Source of the DNA: Latrodectus hesperus
Taxonomy: Eukaryota > Arthropoda > Arachnida > Araneae > Theridiidae
Assembly (NCBI GenBank): GCA_037975125.1
Contig: CM075857.1
Location: 75,845,345 to 75,909,344 of the forward strand
Length of the DNA stretch: 64,000 bases
Direction: 5' to 3'
Under the pieces are notes generated by a model that saw only the letters and a program-made list of their open reading frames with translations, did not search any database and was not told where the DNA came from. The position numbers and the translations under genes are program-made. Numbering within the stretch: position 1 is the stretch's first letter; each line of letters begins with the position of its first letter. This document shows positions 12,224 to 26,400 of the stretch, one piece after another.

Positions 12224-14399
12224 TTATTTATATTTAATATGGCCATAACAATTTTATTTAAAATTTAGGGTAAAAAGTACTTTAATTTAGATAACAAGGA
12301 GAGTATAAAATATTTTTATTAAATAAAAAACATGTTCAAACAAAATATATTTTAGAAATATTTTTGTTCATGAAAGTCAGAATTGCTACTGTCTGACAAA
12401 AATTTCAGTTCGGCAGTGTTTAAAGTAACAAACAGTAATGAATATATGGAAGAAAAAAGCAAAACTTACATATAGATGGTTTTTTTACAACAAAAACATT
12501 CTTAGGAAACAAATATTTGGAAATTTAAACATTAATAGAATTAAAACATTAATGAATATATATATAAGGAAAAACATAACTAAATATTTATAGATTTTTT
12601 TAAATAATAATATATTCTTAGGAAAGAGCCATTTGTAAAGTTTTTAAAGTAATAAATAATGAATCAATATTTCTGTTAAAATATATGAAAAATATAATAT
12701 GACAAAGGAAAATATCTCAAAATACTAATAGGAATATCTCATTTACAAAGAAGAAAGTTTATATTTAATATTTATCAACTTATAAAATTTAGTTTTTAGA
12801 ATTGTAATTTTTGTTGAAATTATTATCAAAGTATATGAGTATATATCAATATAGACTAAAAAATTTTAATAATGCTAAAAGTAAAAAATGAAGAAAGTAA
12901 ATACTTTTATATTTGTAAATATCACTATTACATATATAAAAAAAGATAATGCATTAGACTACAGTATTTTTAAGAATCTCTATATGAAAATCCATACATA
13001 TTAATAAAAAGTTATGTTAAAATAATTTAAATTTATATATTGGACATTTGAGTGTATTACTTCAAGTTATCTTGTAACAAAAAACAGCAATTGTTATCAT
13101 TTTGTGTTATAACATGCATTTCATATATTATAACAGTTACAAAATATAATCTGCTTTAAATTAAAAATATAATCTGCTTTAAATTAAAAGTGATAAAAAG
13201 GTTGATTATATAAAAAAAAAAGCATATAGTATGAAATATATCTAAAGTCCTAAATAAAAATCTACTAAGATATAAAATTGGAGCTATTTGAAAACATAGT
13301 TATAGCTGCTTTAAAAAATAATTTAAATACCTATTATAAACTTATTATGAAACATTTCTAACTGCAGATTTTTATCTAGTTATATTTAAACATTATGAAT
13401 GTGAAGCGTAATAAAATAAAAAGGAAGGAAATAAAATGTTGCTGTATTAATAACAATGTTTCTATATAGGAACACAAAAGTAAGTAAAGATATTTAAGAA
13501 AATAGTTACACTTAGAAATTGTTAGTTTTGAAGCAAAACAGCTTTTTAGTAAAACTAACATTTGACTGATACATATATGAAAAGTATAAAAAAATATAAA
13601 AAATTAACATGATAATTTGGAATGAATAAAAGATTAATCTCAAATAATTAATAATAGTTTAAAAAAAATTTATATTTAACACAAGTAAATACGTCTCATT
13701 TATTAAAAAGTAAAAAAGTTTAAAGATTCTGAACTGATTCTAATTAAAAATTTCCATTGTTTCATGTTATTTTATGCAGATAGTATTTTTTAATAATTTA
13801 GTTGATACAAATTTAAGTATTTCTGTAAGATTTATATCCAATACCAAAATAGTAATAGAAATAAAAAGAGTTAAGTTTATAACATTTATTCTTAATATTT
13901 TTGTATTCTAAATTTTTGAATAAAATCTCCAATAAAACGAGGCCAAATAATATTTTCTATGGAATGAAATGTTAAATTAAATTAAATATTAAATGACAAT
14001 ACTTTAGTACACATTTAATCGAACAAAAAATATAAATATTCTAAAATTTTGGATTACATTTTAATGAATGTTTGAAAATTAAGTTTTTATAAAAGTTGTA
14101 ATTTAAATTGTATATTAATTCACATTTAATTTTCTTTAAAATATGATGAAGTTGATAAGATTATTTCCTTGTAAGGTATGAGTAAAATACTGACATTTAA
14201 ATGCTGAAATTGAACAACAAATTGTAAAAGAAGTATTACACATTTATATATAAATGATGTCAACCACACTGCACGAACACATATTAAGACGATTCCAGAA
14301 AAAAAAGGGGAAAAAAACAATGTCAACATAAATTTACACAAAATATTTCAACTACTTTTAGACTAGAAAGAAATATAAAAAAATAAAATATTCTGTTTC
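9930..14399. other. Downstream flank of the complete integrin beta gene, no gene seen
   Basis: Very AT-rich sequence holding the 3'UTR of the integrin gene (left of 14400) and the AT microsatellite. No splice-consistent coding segment found on either strand. Short ORFs such as those around 11.3 and 13.5 kb have low-complexity composition and no recognisable domain. Confidence 0.5.
12144..12221. repeat. (AT)n microsatellite, 78 bp
   Basis: Uninterrupted AT dinucleotide run of about 39 units. Likely polymorphic and able to extrude a cruciform. Confidence 0.98.
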
Positions 14400-14471
14400 T
14401 TATTTAATTTGCTGCCCATAAGTTGGATTAGGATATTCAGAAACGGCATTAACAAATATAGGATTAGTTTC
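14400..14471 (-). CDS. Integrin beta exon 21: cytoplasmic tail with NPIF and NPTY, stop
   Basis: Final 23 residues: [20 protein letters not shown], then QIK and TAA at 14402-14400. The proximal talin-binding motif is NPIF (NPxY with Phe); the distal kindlin-binding motif is NPTY. Acceptor TTTTTCTAG. Confidence 0.95.
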   Translation of the reverse strand, partial: ETNPIFVNAVSEYPNPTYGQQIK

Positions 14472-17400
14472 CTAGAAAAAGAAAAAATAATGGAAGCAAA
14501 TTAAAAGTTATCAATAAATACTTGATAAAAAAGCATAGTTTTTTACAGTATAAAATTTTTACACCTATTTAAATACCTTCTTTAATTTAAATGAACAAAA
14601 AAAGGAAGAAAAATCAACAATGTCTCTTCTTCTCTGATTAATTTAAAAGAACACAAAATTTATTTAAACTAACTATTTTTTTCTCAGAATATCAAAGTTT
14701 ACAGATTTGAAATAGGAATTATAATTGAATATAAGAATATTATCTACTTATATAACCTTACAAACAAAACTGAAAAACATTAAAAGCAAAAAAATTTAAT
14801 ATAAATAAAAAAATTATTTTTCTCAAAATTGCTCAAAATTCTGCTTTCCTTTCATTTGTATAATCCATTATATAAACTAAATTTTGAATTAATTATTAGA
14901 ATAAAATGAATAGAAAAAGTTTGCGATAAAATTTTATAAAGTTGATTAATTTTTTAAATTATATATTTTAAAATGTTACGTATTACATTTCTATATGAAA
15001 TAATTATTAGATTATATCAAAATGGAATTTAATATTTGCACATTTATTTCTCTCATATAAAAGAAATCTCATTTATTAGCTATGCTGGAATAAAAATGCA
15101 CAATATTTAGTTTAAATTTCACCCTTTTAATTTAATAATATCTGCATATATGTATGAATGTTTTATAAGGAGGTTCACAGTGAAATATGGAAGTATATAT
15201 CTCTGCTCACTTTATGTTCTCAAAGATACTTCTTTGACATTTTATATTCTAATAATGTGCATAACCTTTTAAATGTTAAATGGTTTTATTTTTTTTAAAT
15301 TAACTTTAGCAATTAGAAAAAATATTAATTAGATTTTTTGGTATAATAATGCTCAAGAAAATATAAACTGAAATGATTAATAATAAGCAATGCAAACTGA
15401 AAGAACTACTAATAAATAGGAAAAGATAAGAAAACTACAAAATATCAGCAATAAACACATATAAGATAAAAAATAAATTATAATGATTCTGAATTCAGAT
15501 ATATTTAAATTAAAAAATATCAATCACTTAGTCAATTGTCTATTTATGAAAAAAATTATTTAGTCTTACATAGCATATTTATTAAACTTATATGATTTGA
15601 TAGATACTTTCTTTTTTAGACCTTTTGAATTGTGACATTTTCATACTGTAACTTTTCTTTTTTATCTTCCTTGATCTGGTTTTATCTAGTACTTTCAAAA
15701 TGAATTGGAGGGGAACTAAAAAATTTCTGACCTATATCAGCATCTTTTGTATTATGGGGACTTTCAGGAAAAATGGATTCATAATATTTTATTGGATTTA
15801 TAGTTGTTTACAAAATGAATTTTCTCAATCAAGTTTTCTAATAAAGAGAAGCATATTTATTGAGCGTTCTAGTTTCAATTGAATCACTTTACCTCTAGAC
15901 TTGGTGGATTGATAAGTGGATGAAAGAAATATAGTCTGACAAATTACCTTTTACTTTTTTCCATACAATAGGACAGGTGCATGTTTAGTGGACACAAGCA
16001 TATGATCAAATATGTCTCATTCCAACTGTAAAGCACGAAAGTAGATCTGTCATAATATGAGTAGGCATGTAGTGGTTTTCTAGATCGATTGTAACCTTGA
16101 AAAGAAGGATCACTAGAGAGAAGTATAAAGAAATTTTAGCTAACCAGTTCCATCCTCTGATGAAAACTTTGTTTCCTGTAGGAGATGGAATTTTCCAGGA
16201 TGATAATTCACAAGTCCAAGTGTAGCAAAACTTGTCCAATCATGGATTAATGAACACGAGGATAAAAATTAAACATTTGCATTGGCACACACAGTCCCCA
16301 ACCTCAATAAAATGTTGGGCCACCATTGCTTATTTTAAAGCATTCTTGCTGTCTTACAACCTCTGGCATATAATAAAATGTAATTTCTAAGAAAATCCAA
16401 ACTGTTTTACATGCTAAAGGTGGTCTTACATCATAATAATAAAGGACTCATAGTTGTTTCCATTATTTTGTTAATCATTTGAATCTTGAAAATCCATATA
16501 AGTGCTGGATTTCAAAAAAACATTAAATAAAAAACATTAGTTATGTTTTTAATAAATGTTCAGCTAAAGACATGCATGCCTTAAGTCAAACAGCCACAAA
16601 AAAATGTAATACAGAACAATTAGTTGTTTATAGCTCAAGACAATTAGGGGGAAATTAAGAACTCCATAACTTTATGACCACATAACATTCAGTATATTTA
16701 CGTAACATGCTATATTACTATACTCTTTTACCTACACTAGTTTTCTTATTTATATTCAGTTTGTTTATCCTATTTTATGTGTATCCCACCATTAGTCTCT
16801 TAACTTTCGGCCTTACAGTGTGGTTGGACAGAACTTTTAAACACGAAAGACTTTATGGTGAATCCCTGTTACACTTGAACATCAGGAGATAGATGCTAAC
16901 TACTTCTGCCTTATGCATGTTTATCAGAATGAGTGCTTGGGAGTTTTCCATGTTTCTTCACTTGCAACAAGTGAAAAAACCCATTATGTATAAAAAGAAC
17001 TTTCAGAAGATACAGTACAATGGACTTACAGCTAATTTAAATCAATATGCTGTCCACTTTGTAGTTAAAATGTATCTCCATATTTTATATGACTAAGCTA
17101 TATACTTTATTTTCACAATTGAAATGAAATAGTTTCAAATGTTAATGTATTCTAGCTATGATTCAAAGTCCGAGATTCCTACAAATAACATCAAAATCTT
17201 TTACAAAGAAGAGAAACACTAAATTTCTTATAAAGATATTCCTATATGAAATGAGTTAAATTAAAAAAATACTAAAAAAAAATGAGTATTTTTTTAATTT
17301 CTTCAGGTTTATCAGTGGAGTCTATAAAACAATGAATACAAAGTTTTATAAAAAAATTTTGAAATAATATTAACAGGATATGTTTATGTAAAGAATAACA

Positions 17401-20400
17401 AAAAGTAAACTCTTTCCAGAAAAAAAGCTTATATTTTATTACTTTAAATTCCCAAAATATCAAACTTTTATCTTATTTCTCCTTTAGAGTTTAATTAAAA
17501 AAATTTTTAAAAAATAAAACGGTTGCAAGGGTGGCTGATATAGGATATTTTAATAAAATAATAGTGTTTGGGACAAAATATTTTACCAAGTTTGCAGTTG
17601 TCTCTTGATAAGCTGTTGGACAAATGTGAATAATAATTTTATTCATGAATATAATTTTTTTTCCAGTAATCTATGAAAGTCAGCAAGTCTTTATATATAA
17701 ATTACTTTATGTTTAATATCCATAAAAAAATTAAAATTTACTTACACTTGAAAATTTAGTATTTTTTACTTCTTCTTCAAATAGCTTACATTGTCTTTCA
17801 TCTCTGAGTTTAATAATATATGTAACAATGAGAACAGCTATTAAACCAATCAAAAATACTCCTGCTGTCACACCAAGTGCAATCCATAAAACAGGCTCTT
17901 TATTTGGACATTCTAAAATAAATATATGAACATATAAATTAATTTATTTGTACGAAAAAGTATTAATAATACAGAAACACAAACAAGAAATAACATAAAA
18001 ATAATCAAAATAATGTGATAAACCTAATTTCCATTGATAAAAAATACATTTAAAATAAAGTTTTGATATGTATAATGATATATATTAAATAATAAAATAT
18101 TACTATCAATACATGCCAATGAGAATACTTCAGTAAAAAAAAGAAAATCTTAGTTATTTACTACTATATCTAATACAGTCTAACAAATATTTTCAAACCA
18201 AATAGCAAAGGAAACAGACATCAAACAATTATTTTAAAAACTAATTAATCCCATTCAACAAAACATTCATTTTTTATTAAATGGATGAAATTATTTTCAT
18301 ACCTTATGGTAAAACAAAATTTTTTAAAAAAATGGCACTAAATCTTTTTTCTTTCATACAAAGTGAGCCTTTGATCTTACATTTATATTAAATAAGAATT
18401 ATTAAATTTATAAGTATTTACAAAATTTATCAACAAGTTTTAATTTCTTATCAAATAATTTGTATAGCATAGTAATAATTAACATTTAGTTGATGTTGTC
18501 ATTAGGTTAAAATATATTGATATTGATACCATGCTGCTGTCAATTATACTTTTATATATTTTTGAAAATTTGGCTTAACAAGCATATTTAATATAAATAT
18601 GCTTGTTAGATATTAACTTACATATTTATTACATATAATTGTAATAAATATGTAAGTATAGTAAATATGTAAAATATATTAACTTACATATAGTTGATAT
18701 ATAACTTACATATTTATTAAATAATTTATTCTCTTTTTCCTACATAAAAACTACAAATACAAATTTCTTTCTTTTTGTAATTACCGTATTTTCCTGTATA
18801 TAACTTGCAGGTAATGTATTAAAAAAGTTTTGAATTTCGTAGTGCATACTATTTGCCAAAGAGGATTATCTGATAAAAAGCGTTCTCCACCAGAAAAGTT
18901 TGCAATAAAGTTTTGAAAGTAATGCCATTTATAAATTATAAAACAAATAAAAGATGGCACTATGACTCCACAGACATATTTCAGCTTTAATCAGTTTTGT
19001 CCAATTCCATTCAAGAACGAATTTGATTCCACAGAAAAAATTACAGTTGCTATTGGCTATCGTCCTTTTGCATTCTGTCTTGACCTAAACTGTTTTGTTC
19101 TGAAAAAATTTAAGCTGAAAAATTGTAAAGCTAGGGAGAAAGTAAATAAAAAAATGACAACAAATGTGTTATTGTAAAGTACAAAACATGTACAATACAA
19201 AAGAAATAACGGTTATTTCACATTTTTACATTCCAATAATAGCAGAGAAGTACAAAGTGTGCTGCTGGAGGAAGTGTAAATATTGTAGATATTTAAAAAA
19301 CTTACATCTGAAATTCGTTGGCTTAAAATTGTGATGAAAAATAATCAGAAACTTTTACTATACAGGAGATTTATTACATCTCAATAAGCACTTATACATT
19401 ACAGCATCTCCACAATCAGACATGATGAAAAGTATTTACAAACATGAAAAATTTAATACTAAGCAAGCATATTCCTAGCAAAGCTATTTGGCACAAATAA
19501 TCTAGTGAAAACAAATTCTGAATGTCGATGTTCAACAACATATACTCACTTCGAGTCAATAGCTTAAGTAAGCAGACTAAGTGACAACCACTTCCAATGA
19601 TAAGTTTGTTAGCTGATGCCAAAACTTGGAAGGTAAGTATTTCTGAAAAACAGCCACTTAATGGCTAAAATCTCAAACTTTATGAAAGATCGACAAGACT
19701 CAAGTTTTGCCGAAAGCAGAAGAAAATGCAAATTTTCTCTCTGTGACTGGAAACAGGGTAAACATAAATTTAAAGTTTTATTTTTTACTTAACAGTCTAA
19801 ATATTTTAGGTGTGACTTCAGATAATATTTTATGCTTTTGGAATTTACAGAACAAGTGGAGGTTGATCATACAAGAATATATTTTTTAATTAAAAAGTAA
19901 TATAATGTTACGAAGTACTCAAAATGAAAAACAAGAAAAATGTATCCAATGTGCACTTTCAAAATAATTCGCTTTCATTATTTGTTAACAAAATACTACC
20001 TTATTTCTGAAATGTTTAACTTAATTCTAAAAGTAACTAAAAACTAAAAATCGACAAGTTTTACTAGAATCTTTTCGTAATTATCACTCTTGATTGATCT
20101 GGTGTTTTCTCGTCTTAGTTTATTACACTTTGCGATGAAGTGGAACTATTTCATAAAATGTTTTCTCTATAAAATTTATTATATTTATAATCATACTGTG
20201 TACTCTTTTTATTTCATGTGATACCCCATTATTTGCAGCATACATTTTCCATTATTCACCAAAAAAATAGTTGCATATTATGCGACACTTTTTTTCATTT
20301 ATTTAAAATAAGTCTTACAGATTGTATACAAGAAAATTCAGTATTTAATTCATTTTTCCAGGTAATGTAAGACTCAAATGATAATAAACAGAATCATACA

Positions 20401-23400
20401 GTCAGACTAAAAAGTATCAAATGATAATTATTAAAATAATTGAGATAGAACCATTATATTTACAAAATTTCTTATTTAAGTCTTAAATTAAAAAGCATGT
20501 CTTTTTTAGTTAACTTACCTCTAGATTCCAAAACTTTTATAACTGGCTTATTGCTGTCATCATAACTATACACAAATGTAAATGAACAATCCTCTTCATC
20601 TTTAAATATACACTTTCTTTCATTTGGAAGAATTTCTAGAAAGAATAAGAAAAAGGCACTAATCAATAAGTTAGTTGGAATGTTTCATTGAAAATGTGCA
20701 AGCATAATATGCTATGTTAATATATTTGATTGCTCGCATATGAATAAATGGATTTTTAATACAAGAAAAAGTTGATTTATCTAATAAAATAAAATTTACG
20801 TAAAGATTTATCAAATGTTCCTTCATAAAATTTGGCTTTAAAAAATAATGTTCTTTGCACAGCTAGTTTATATTTTAGAATGAATAACTTTGTAATTTTA
20901 AGAGATATTTATAAAAAAAATTTTTTAACATAGCTCTAAATTTATTTATTTCTATCAGTATTTTAAGTCAAAATTTTGCTTTAGAATCAAAAACAAAAAA
21001 AAAAACATCATTTTGCAATAAAAAAATTTAATTTAAAAATATAAAAATTAGCAGACATGCAGAGAAGTTCTAAATAAAAAAGTCAATTATTTTGAAAAAT
21101 TATCAATTAGTGGAGAGTGAAATATGTACAAAAAAGGCATACTTTTAAAATATACTACATTTCTATTTAAAATTGAATTAAAAATGGCTTTTTAGTATGC
21201 AACACATACATTAACATTTGCAGCTATAAACAGTGTAAATAAATTGACAAATTTGTAAAGAATAATGTGAATTTAACTACTAAAAACATAAAATAAAAGA
21301 TTCTATAAAAAATTAAGACAGCAATTGGTTATTCTCCCTTCAATATTTTATCAACTTGTGAAAGCCACACTAAAATTTTACTTGCATTTATTTCACATAA
21401 AATTAAAATGTTAAGTGAAACTAAAATGAATAAAACATGAAATTCTATTGTCCAGCAATATGATATATGTATTCTATAAAACAGGAGAAATTCATATGCA
21501 ATTTGCTAAGTGATTTAACTTATAATCCCACATGAAATATATAAATCATCAGAATAATATATAAATCCAAATTATCAGGAAATAAACTTTAATCTTTTAT
21601 CCATCAATTTTAACAGATAATATATAATTTTCTTTAAACACACAGTTTTGAATATGAAACAGATGCTATGAATTCCTGATGGACAAAGATATAGAAGGGG
21701 AAGCAATAAAATGGAGCTTATTTTGCTACTCTTGAGTATACTTGCTATTCTGGAGTATCTTATTTTAATATTAATATGAATCCTAACATTCTTAATGTGT
21801 GTTTAGTTAATTATTTCAAATGTTTGATATACACATAAAAACAGAAAGCAAATGGTCTTCCTTTCAAAATATATGTATAAATAAAAAAAGTTATTTAAAT
21901 TTTAAAAGATCATCATTTGAATATTATTAATATTAAAGAAAATAATGTTTGATAAACTATACTTTACATTAAACAATATCATTGAGAGCTGAATAGCATT
22001 AATGAATGTCTTAGAATTTCAATATTTTCATTTTGAATAGATTGTACATTTAAAATATTCAGTTGTGTATTTATTGAGATCTTTATTACTTAATTTTTTG
22101 AAAAAAACTGCTGTTTTTGTTTTTGCAAAGTAATTTTACATTCATAATGCAACTCTTTATAAAATCAGAGAAAAATGTGTTTGAAATTTCTTAATCAGTC
22201 ATTTTTCAATCCTTTTTACTGAAACATACTTTGTAATAAAAATCACATTATGACATACAATTAAAAATTTTAAAAGAAAGTCATAATTTAATAGTTATGT
22301 TTTTTGTTTACATTGATATAAATTATAATCACCTCCAATTTCACTGACTATTTCAGGAGTTATAGTACAATTTGAACATTCTTCAGGTGTCAGTTGTCCA
22401 GAACTAAACGATTTACACTGGACACAATCTCTAAATTCTGTACAACGACCTTCACAAGTCTGAAACTATAAAAAAATGGTATATTAAAATTAAATATTTA
22501 AAAGATTTCTTATTAAGTGATGTCATCAGTAAGATAATAAACAAAAAATTGAATAGTAATAAAAACAATTTAATTGTTGATTTAAAAAATGTGACAATTC
22601 ATCATCTATAAAAATTATTTAAATTAAAAAAGCTTTTTTTCCCATTAAATAAAAATATGTGAATTATAAACAAAAAGAATCAAGGTTTGTGCTAATTTTT
22701 TCTTTCCATTTAAAATATGACATAAATAACATCAAAGCATAATTTTTTTTTTAAATTTTCTTTTTTCATTTGAAGTTTTATTTCAAAGGTTTAAAACAAC
22801 TAGAGATTTGAAAAACTTATTAATTAATGTAATTACTTTTCAAGAGGAATTCTTACAAATGATATAAGTAATTAAAAAAATGTTTCATGCCAGAACGGAA
22901 GCTTTCATTTTAAAAATCTGTATTTCCTTGTCCTATTGTTTTCTAATGCATTATAAAATCAGTATCTAATTCTTATTTAATACATGTTTACACTTGCTTA
23001 ACATTTTGAATAAAAAATAACAGTTATAAAATCAATATATGTATAAAAAAATTTTTATGTGCATCAGACAATTATATTAAATTATATAATTGTCTGATGC
23101 ATGTGCACTGGCATCCTTTCCTGTCCTAGCCCAGAGTTGGTCTCTACCAGTTGGGTAGAAGTTGCCGAGTAGAAATCTTTGTAACTTAGATCGATTGGTT
23201 TGGTTTAATGGTGTAAGGTACAAAAAAGGACAAGCTGCAAACCCTTTGTAATTTAGAAGTAGAGATCAAGCAGAAGACCCCCAATGCTTCACCTTCTTCA
23301 AATGTGCCATTTTACTTGCAGCATGTTACAATCATGATTTACTTAATACACCCCAATTTGCAATATTGTTTAAAATGTATGCAAAAACAGCACAGCCAAG

Positions 23401-26400
23401 ATAAATACTGCGTTTAGATGTAAAATACAAATTTTTTAATCATTGAATAAATAGAATATTTTTAGCTTTTACAAAATATAGAAATCACACATTAAATTTT
23501 TAAAAATTTAAAGTCAAATGATAAAAACAAGCAAATTCAATTTCTTCAATTTAAAAATTAACTTTTTAAAGGAAGAAGTTTTGTAATGACAAAGTAGTAA
23601 ATATTACTTTGCATTTCAGCATATGTAAAATAGATCAGAAATATTTATGTATGTAAAAGTAATTTATTAACATTTCATTCTATCTTTAAGATTTATAATT
23701 GAGTATAAAAATAATATTAACTCTCATTTTAATGTTTTTTTTAAAAAACATTATGAATAACTTCAATAACTTTTTAATTTAAAATAAATATAACTTTTTA
23801 AAGTATTTTGCTCTAATTTTATCAAATTTAAATTTTTCTATTTAAAACAGTAATAAATACTGCTAGCTCATATTAATATTTACATAAAAAATCAAACTTT
23901 GATAAAAAAAAAAATTAGTTGTATCAGAGTCCACACCTTTAGAACAATATTTTACTTGAAAATGCATTATTTATATGTTGGTTTTTATTTTTTGAATATT
24001 TTGTTATGCTTGAGAAGCCTTCATAACTTCTACCTCTTAGACTGGTATGTATGATCAAAAGTATTTTTATTTGTTTCTAAATACAATTAAGTGATATTGC
24101 AACGAAACAAATAATATGGGAATAAAAACTTTAAAGTTAATAAAAATATATTTATAAAATTTAATAATCTTTAACTAAGAATAAGAATATTTATTTAACT
24201 TAAAATACAAGTACATTAAATTATATTTTGTTCTTTTTAAAATGCATTTTAAAAATTGTAACACATATTTATTTTATAATGAAGCAGAAATGAAAATTTA
24301 AATAAAACTACTGATATGTTCCCTGTTTATTCAATATTGTAACTGATTTATAAGATATTAATTTTAAAACCTTTTCATAAGTTCAAAAACATTTTCAAAA
24401 GCTCAAATTTCATCAAAATTTTAACAATTTTTAATTTGAGTCTAAATTTTCAATTGAAGTAAATTTAAATATTAAATTATCTTTGTAAGATTAATTTGAA
24501 TCTAACAAAAATTAAATAAAAGTTTTTAATCTCTTGTTGCAATAGATGCAGGTTCAAATATTATTCATTAGTTTAGCTCTCTTAAAATAACACTTTTTAC
24601 TTTATGTGTAAGCAAACCATTTAAAAAATTGTATTTCATTAAAAAGAGTATGCAAATATTACTGTGCTAAAAGCTTTATAATATATTTAAAATATAAGAA
24701 ATTGAATATTTTTTGAGCAAATAAACAAATCGTATTACATATGTTCATATAATCATTGCTACATACTTAGTATAAAAATTATATAATTTTCTCACTTAGA
24801 ACAACGTTTGCAGGAATGAAAATGAAAAACAGGTTCATTACTTAAAAAATAATAGAAAATGAAGTCCTTAGTTTTCATAAAAACTAATTTTACATGTATG
24901 ACTTAATAGAAAAATCTTCAGAAAAATAAACATTTGCTATAAGAAACTTACACTGCAGTCACCACAAAAAGGGCCACCAAAATAACCACGTTCATTGTCT
25001 CGATAGCACTGACATTCCCCACAGATGCAATCACCTCTGCCACTACAAAATCTGCCAGTTTCAATATCAGCTGGTGCAATACAAGTATCATTACTAGTTT
25101 TGCATTCACATGCGGGTCCAGTCCATCCATAGTTGCAAATGCATTCACCACAACACCTTCCCTGTTCTTCTCCACCACAAACTTGTCCATTTGAGTCCCG
25201 CTCACAAGAAAAAGTATCACACTCACAGTATTCACCATAAATCTTCAAATCACTACTCTGTAAAGGAAAATAAATACCTTAATATGAAAAAAAAATCAAA
25301 ACTACTTTTAAAAAAGTCCTGACACAAACCAAACCCAAGTTTTTAAAAGATAATTTATACATATTTTTTAATAATTCAAATCAGGAAAGCAGGAGAAATT
25401 GGGAAAAATCAGGAGTTTCCCAATAAAATCAGTAGAGTTGGTAGCTATACTAACATAAGTAAACTTACTCCCATACTGCTTAATGAATCATTAAATCAAA
25501 TAAACAAAGTAATGATAGTAAAAATTCATAGATATTTTTACTCATAGAATATTCTTAAATTTTATACAAAAGAAAAATAAAACTTTACAAAATCTTATAA
25601 TCCAGTATACATTAAATAAAATTTTAATTCTAAAGAAATTTTAATTTATAAAATGTCTTAAAACACTCATGTACACATTTAATAGAAATTTATTGTTTTG
25701 TAGACTAAATAAGGATATTAAAATATCATTTTTCCTAAAAAGATTAATTTTTCTCAAGAGAATCTGAAATTTTCTTTCATATATTACTTAAATGTATATT
25801 ATTCTCAATTCTTTCCTCACATGATAAAAAAAAACTCATATTATACACTATGAATATATCATTTAATTTATGAAATGTTCCATATATGAATTTGTAAAAA
25901 ATAATTTTCAATAAGTCTAATAAATTAAGTTTGTTTGAAGGTTCAAAGTACATTATGAGCCATCAGTTAAAATGGAAGAACATTACAATGGAAGTCCTAA
26001 AAGCTTTCCTGGCACGCTTCTGCAACAGACAATAGATGGAAGTTGGTTTTTTGTGTCAACAAAAAAGGCAAATGAATTTAAAAGAAGTATCAAGTAAGCT
26101 CATATTAATGACCGTTGTGTAGATTTTGAAAAGATTAATGCAACATTTATCAGGTATAAAATTTTAAATTATTGACTTGACAAACTATTGACATACATGA
26201 ACACAAAGACAACTAATCCTCAAATTTTAAGGCGGTGCTATTTAATTCAAGAATTCCTTATTGATATAGTATGTTGACTGGGAAAGAAAAAGACCCATGT
26301 AGGTACAATAAGCAGAGCTCCAGTTTGGAAATCAAATGATACATTTAAACCAAAAAATTAATGTTTCAATTAATTTAATATTTTAATCAAATCCAATTAA

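Noticed and set aside
22460..22465. Upstream acceptor for exon 18 adding Phe-Gln
   Set aside because: The downstream acceptor restores the family's C-x-T-C spacing; the alternative is kept only as a minor splice possibility.
24948..25238. 96-aa minus-strand ORF overlapping exon 17 in another frame
   Set aside because: Out of frame with the cysteine-rich I-EGF sequence; a shadow.
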